Below, piece by piece: positions 14,801 to 17,188 of a stretch of DNA of 17,188 bases. The translations under genes were made by a program, and so were the position numbers. The notes under the pieces were generated by a model. It worked only from the letters and a program-made list of their open reading frames with translations, searched no databases and was not told the DNA's origin. Position 1 is the first letter of the stretch; the number at the start of each line of letters is the position of its first letter. This DNA comes from Thermoplasmata archaeon (GTDB lineage: Archaea > Thermoplasmatota > Thermoplasmata > Thermoplasmatales > GCA-001856825), in assembly GCA_021792355.1 (NCBI GenBank), contig JAJYUV010000018.1, positions 1-17,188 of the forward strand, in the 5' to 3' direction.

Positions 14801-15302
14801 ATAGGTATACCGACACGGACGATGACGGGTCCCAACCGTTTCCTGTGAGTGAACCTGAGGCGGTCGGATACGTTCCGGAAACGGAAATGGATGGCCTGAG
14901 CGATGTGACTGTTATAGGTGATGCAGATGTGAATTCAGCGCTTGTGGATGTTGGTGTTGCAGAGTCGCTGGCTATGAGGTAATATGGTCCCTGAATCGAT
15001 GATGGCATCGTCAGCGTAACGTGTGCATTGTTTATGGTAGTTGTACCCGATGGCAGGGGATATGACCCGACGTAGCCTCCAATTATGCCAGAAGATGATG
15101 GTGCGGAACTTATGAAGAAGTAGACAGTGCCCGGACCAAAGCTGCCTCCGCTTATGTCCGTGAGCGTCTGCACGCCTGAAGAAAATACGATTGGAGTATA
15201 GTTCACTCCTCCCGCAGCCTGTGCAGTTGTAACAGGTGACGAAATGACGACGGAGAGGAGAACGATACCCACAATCAGAGCAATACTAAATTTTGTATTC
15301 AT
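11877..15302 (-). CDS. Large S-layer-like surface glycoprotein with coiled-coil stalk and C-terminal anchor
   Basis: The 1141-residue protein has a Sec signal (KFSIALIVGIVLLSVVISS, cleavage likely near AQA-AG at 29-30). About 900 residues of Ser/Thr/Gly/Tyr-rich beta modules follow; roughly eight repeats end in forms of P-x-G-x-Y-x-V-x-A (LPAGTYSAVASS, EPSGTYGIVAEA, LPTGTYSINVVQ), like Ig-type surface domains. Residues about 989-1100 form 16 regular heptads, then comes one transmembrane helix (about 1106-1127) and a basic cytoplasmic tail RDMKKRFGMKKE. I see no Cys and very few charged residues outside the tail, as suits an acid-exposed surface protein. It probably forms the S-layer or a cell-surface stalk canopy; many N-X-S/T sequons suggest N-glycosylation. 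Start: GAGGT six bases before ATG 15302, TATA box at 15336-15344. The partial gene at the right edge is its paralogue. Confidence 0.8.
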   Translation of the reverse strand: MNTKFSIALIVGIVLLSVVISSPVTTAQAAGGVNYTPIVFSSGVQTLTDISGGSFGPGTVYFFISSAPSSSGIIGGYVGSYPLPSGTTTINNAHVTLTMPSSIQGPYYLIASDSATPTSTSAEFTSASPITVTSLRPSISVSGTYPTASGSLTGNGWDPSSSVSVYLSGPQGSSIFSTLLTTVTTTSSGSIPAGTTFTIPEVAEGSYVVVAIESSSSSPNSGITADSSMSILPYISVSPFDISGAYSSTFTVNGYGFPSLATVVADSVTVSATKTSNGAVSASPTGTFSVTASLLSAITSPGSYSVGLNYNTSQPFSQSGAIFVSIPNPVSLGFTFTVPSTTYPNSQFTAMMYNFPANAPIRLALGPITLGQVNADSNGFAEITGSIPALPAGTYSAVASSSDMTASKSVTVSKYFEVVDPAGQQMVSSNEYFPSSGVYSVLAFGLTPGTTYTLSNTYASSSAAIKSVSSGTIVSASSYELMPASNGTLIFSFAPDFTSSATSASTITLTYSTSSVSPYASGGYGYTPVQPPKFSPSTVGQWEQGAAETLTVSGIIPLGSQIYPGLSTSYNIYMGSSEMQFTVGSGKALTSTLSSTATSASISFTVPSLSSGVYNVSITYASQPVSDSLYYQPAVVSTPATTLSSGTVQAVPFYTSGVLSGYYIIGYSFYPSASVKMYYYTYSGISSSSGYTENLVYGSFVYTLNLPAEPSGTYGIVAEASYTSSGTTTTYTTYSSYSVYPSFSTTTQSGGMNSQVTFNMNGFSANAYYYVYFAKDKVLTAQTDDTGAISSGTFYIPVLPTGTYSINVVQASDSAVVASEKFNVTSSTTFTLNGGSFAFPGQDVNFSWKPSQAPSQPGPSSTAGTDYGNIYLTVYMNGSSIFTTTASISDGYINGSFVMPNDLPGNYWGVNLSWEQDTYTTATPSGGTATTSITTLFHRMTPGNGAYIELVSGNGAMITGISSGQIADITAAVNSSISASLKVPLSQLNATISSIEGSLATIKTSFGTMQTSLTALNASIAAVNGTLATLNTSIGTVTTSLSSINATVISIKGGVGTVQTSIGTLTGAVTSISGNAVTIQTSVGTLKADLSSVNSKLDNVTNYGMIFDIVIIALIAVTLGLAVAGLLSTRDMKKRFGMKKE
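12003..12338 (-). repeat. Heptad-repeat (21-base periodic) region coding the coiled-coil stalk
   Basis: Hydrophobic residues fall at strict 3-4 spacing for 16 heptads (residues about 989-1100). Asn of the NAT/NAS/NGT/NTS/NAT sequons sits at residues 989, 1017, 1024, 1031 and 1045, all separated by multiples of seven, so the coding DNA shows a 21-base period. Confidence 0.75.
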
Positions 15303-15335
15303 GGTAGTACCTCACAATCTATAATGTTTAGGCAA

Positions 15336-15344
15336 ATATAAAAT
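15336..15344 (-). promoter_or_regulatory. TATA box of the 1141-residue stalk protein gene
   Basis: ATTTTATAT on the minus strand is centred about 38 bases before ATG 15302 and would start the transcript just ahead of the GAGGT ribosome-binding site at 15313-15309. Confidence 0.6.
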
Positions 15345-15389
15345 TGTTGCTTTAAAAACATTAACTCCGCAGGGTTATAGGGATTAGTA

Positions 15390-15408
15390 ATTTCAGTTAC
15401 CCTGAAAT
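15390..15408. repeat. 7-bp perfect inverted repeat with 5-base loop
   Basis: ATTTCAG - TTACC - CTGAAAT lies between the stalk gene promoter and the transposase remnant. It may be an operator, a hairpin, or part of the old IS end. Confidence 0.35.
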
Positions 15409-15460
15409 CCCCTCTGATCTTCGTATTCTCGATGAGAACATTTATGTGTATATAATCCCA

Positions 15461-15984
15461 ATGGTGACTATGGAAGAATGGATCATGGACATTCTTGAAG
15501 AGGAGAGGAGAAAACGTAACATACCGCTTGAAGTTAGGGTTCTTAACGGAAACTATTACTTATACCACTCCACGTCCAGGTCAGAGAACATCAACATGGC
15601 AAGAAGGGGCACAATGAGGATCATGAATACATACAGCAGTCCATATACCTCATGCACAAGCAGAGGGAGGAGATAGAGCAGGCATTCGATGCAATGAAGA
15701 ATGAACTGGAGAATGACAAGTCATACCTGAGGGACGACGATTCCATAAGGGGGTACTTCTTCTTATCATTCCTGTCGTTCTATCTCCATTATTCAATATT
15801 CCTTCTTATAAGAACAGCTGACCTGACAGACAGGATTTCGGTGAAGGATGCACTGCTCAGGTTCTCCAGGGTGTATGAAATAATTGACGGGAAGAAAACA
15901 ATCATGTCGGAGATACCTGCATCATCCGCCAAGCTGTACAGACATCTCGGAACCAATGTATTCCCTAAAAAATTGAGGAGTTAG
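15461..15984 (+). pseudogene. Internally deleted DDE transposase (IS4/IS1634-like)
   Basis: The first about 45 codons read MEEWIMDILEEERRKRNIPL and end near YYLYHSTSR, a transposase N-terminus. The frame then changes, and from about 15580 another frame reads HGKKGHNEDHEYIQQSIYLM, HKQREEIEQAFDAMKNELEN and on to FPKKLRS at 15984. The second part is the C-terminal end of an IS4/IS1634-type DDE transposase, with the catalytic Glu in the REEIEQAFDAMK helix. The middle, which holds the two catalytic Asp residues and several hundred codons of a normal transposase, is absent, so this is a large internal deletion and not a simple frameshift. The N-terminal start is ATG 15461 or 15470. It separates the two stalk-protein genes and cannot encode an active enzyme. 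The family name is from general pattern, not a search. Confidence 0.75.
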
Positions 15985-16010
15985 AAATAAAAATAAAAAA
16001 AGAAAGAAAA
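15985..16010 (-). terminator. Poly-T terminator after the second stalk protein
   Basis: Just past the stop, the minus strand reads TTTTC TTTC TTTTTTT A TTTTT A TTT, nearly the same arrangement as after the first stalk gene. It abuts the stop of the transposase remnant on the other strand. Confidence 0.65.
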
Positions 16011-16011
16011 T

Positions 16012-17188
16012 TTACTGTTTCTTTTGCTCTTCAATCTTCCTTGCGACCTTGTTGCTGCTGCTCACTGCCAGGAATGCTATGACCAGTGTGATCAGTATAA
16101 GCACTATTGCTACAATCAGGAATATCTCCAGTGTGGAGAAGCCCGATGTATAGGCCTTAACCTGCCCTAACGTTGTCTGTATTGTTCCGACATTCGTGCT
16201 TATAGTTGCCACAGTGCCGTTCATGGCTGTGACTGTTCCTGTGAGTGTTCCAAGCGATGTCTGGACAGTCGCAACGCCGTTGCTTACGGAAGTAACTGTT
16301 GCGTTAATCCCAGAGAGTGTTGTCTTTACCTGTCCAAGGCTCGTCGAGAGTGTTGCAGTTGTTCCGTTCAGCGATACTATCGTGGCGTTGAGGGATGCGA
16401 GCGATGTCTGCACGTTCCCAAGTTCCGTACTGAGCACGGCAACACCGCTGACAACTGATGTCACATTTGCCTTTATTGCAGCGAGCGTTGTTGTCATGTT
16501 GCCGAAAGCTGTCGTTATCTTCACTGAAGTTGAGTTCAGTGATGTGATTACTGCGTCGAGCTCCGCGAGCGGTACCTTCATGGCGCTGTTTATTGAGTTC
16601 GTTATCAGCGTTGCTATTCCCTGGGTGGATATGGCTATCAGGAGCGCACCGCTGCCTGTAACTATTGTGAGCTCGGATACTCCTGCGACAGGTCCACTGA
16701 TGCTGAAAGATTCGGTTGAGGCTGGTGTTCCTCCGACAAACGTACCAGAGCTGTAGCTCTGTGTCCAGTTATAGGTGACTGCAAAGTATGTTCCGGCTGC
16801 CGCATTTGGCGCAAGGTATGACCCATTGAGGTAGACAGTTCCATCGACCGTTCCGTATACCGCGGGGACGGTCACGTAGGCAGTGCTGTTGAACATCACG
16901 TTCACATAAACAGTTCCGTATGTATTGTAACTAGTTCCGCTCAGTATTCCTGTTCCAGGCTGCTTTGGCAAAGGTGTGCCTGTAATCGGTAGACTGAACT
17001 GGACTATCATGCCCGGGAATGCTGCTACATAGTTTGAGACCTCAATGGTTGCATAGTATGGCGCAGTGACAGAAGTGGCTAGAGAGCTTGTTAGAGCTAC
17101 ATCCAGGTAGTATGTCCCAGACGCCGTGTCGTTCGGGATCATTACGGTCACGTTGGCGTTTCCGTTCACGTTTGTCTGGAATGTTGTG
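16012..17188 (-). CDS. S-layer-like surface glycoprotein paralogue, C-terminal part (5' end outside window)
   Basis: The frame is open to the window edge, so about 391 C-terminal residues are seen; the apparent first codon at 17169 is an internal GTG valine. The order is the same as in the complete paralogue: beta modules with GTYFAVTYNWTQSYSSG, then a link TGSGALLIAISTQGIATLI matching SGNGAMITGISSGQIADI, then KVPLAELDAVI matching KVPLSQLNATI. After that come about 18 heptads (DNA 16156-16536), a transmembrane helix (LEIFLIVAIVLILITLVIAF), and a charged tail KVARKIEEQKKQ. No Cys is visible, and N-X-S/T sequons are plentiful. It probably serves the same surface-layer role as its neighbour, as an alternative or partner subunit. 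The signal peptide and promoter lie outside the window. Confidence 0.8.
   Translation of the reverse strand, partial: TTFQTNVNGNANVTVMIPNDTASGTYYLDVALTSSLATSVTAPYYATIEVSNYVAAFPGMIVQFSLPITGTPLPKQPGTGILSGTSYNTYGTVYVNVMFNSTAYVTVPAVYGTVDGTVYLNGSYLAPNAAAGTYFAVTYNWTQSYSSGTFVGGTPASTESFSISGPVAGVSELTIVTGSGALLIAISTQGIATLITNSINSAMKVPLAELDAVITSLNSTSVKITTAFGNMTTTLAAIKANVTSVVSGVAVLSTELGNVQTSLASLNATIVSLNGTTATLSTSLGQVKTTLSGINATVTSVSNGVATVQTSLGTLTGTVTAMNGTVATISTNVGTIQTTLGQVKAYTSGFSTLEIFLIVAIVLILITLVIAFLAVSSSNKVARKIEEQKKQ

Noticed and set aside
12007..14982. Several plus-strand open frames (12007-12585, 12709-12921, 13925-14155, 14143-14376, 14410-14604, 14611-14982)
   Set aside because: They lie antisense to the stalk protein gene, whose Ser/Thr-rich codons leave few stops on the other strand; they have no starts with promoters and no family features.
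16196..16756. Plus-strand 186-codon frame opposite the second stalk gene
   Set aside because: Antisense mirror of the heptad repeats; its Val/Thr/Ser periodicity is just the complement of the real gene.
1..17188. CRISPR array, tRNA or rRNA genes
   Set aside because: No regularly spaced direct repeats and no tRNA T-arm or rRNA-like conserved blocks were seen on reading the window.

Overview
The window looks like a chromosomal segment of a Thermoplasmata archaeon (Thermoplasma/Ferroplasma/Cuniculiplasma type). No single marker proves this. The assignment rests on archaeal TATA-box promoters placed about 25 bases before leaderless ATG or GTG starts, GGTGA/GAGGT ribosome-binding sites, poly-T terminators, large Ser/Thr-rich and nearly charge-free secreted proteins with a C-terminal membrane anchor, and IS630-type and IS4/IS1634-like transposase fragments.

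Layout. (1) 1-4000 is a nucleotide-sugar and glycan block. The end of an IS630-type transposase meets, tail to tail and overlapping, a three-gene minus-strand operon: glucose-1-phosphate cytidylyltransferase rfbF, an extended SDR sugar reductase/epimerase, and an RmlC-type 3,5-epimerase-like cupin. A second RmlC-type gene diverges from rfbF through a 46-bp promoter region, and an FkbM-type methyltransferase faces it. (2) 4000-7350 holds an HTH plus coiled-coil protein of unknown role, an unknown 138-residue protein, and a small AbrB-type DNA-binding protein, with degraded IS pieces between them. (3) 7350-9500 holds a second FkbM-type methyltransferase and then about 1.4 kb with no intact gene, only short open fragments in changing frames. 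(4) 9500-17188 encodes surface proteins: a secreted beta-helix protein with a Tat-like signal, a complete 1141-residue S-layer-like stalk protein, a heavily deleted transposase, and a second, paralogous stalk protein that runs off the window.

The parts fit a cell-surface theme. The nucleotide-sugar enzymes and methyltransferases could build a deoxysugar-containing, methylated glycan, and the two stalk proteins carry many N-X-S/T sequons that could receive it. That link is inference. No oligosaccharyltransferase or glycosyltransferase is visible here, and the CDP-glucose 4,6-dehydratase that should follow RfbF is absent.

Most notable observations: the sequons of the coiled-coil stalks fall almost all at one heptad position; both RmlC homologues have lost the usual catalytic Tyr; several reading frames look shifted (N-terminus of the first FkbM gene, C-terminus of the coiled-coil gene); and traces of several different IS families lie between the genes. 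I do not see a clear new defence or conflict system.
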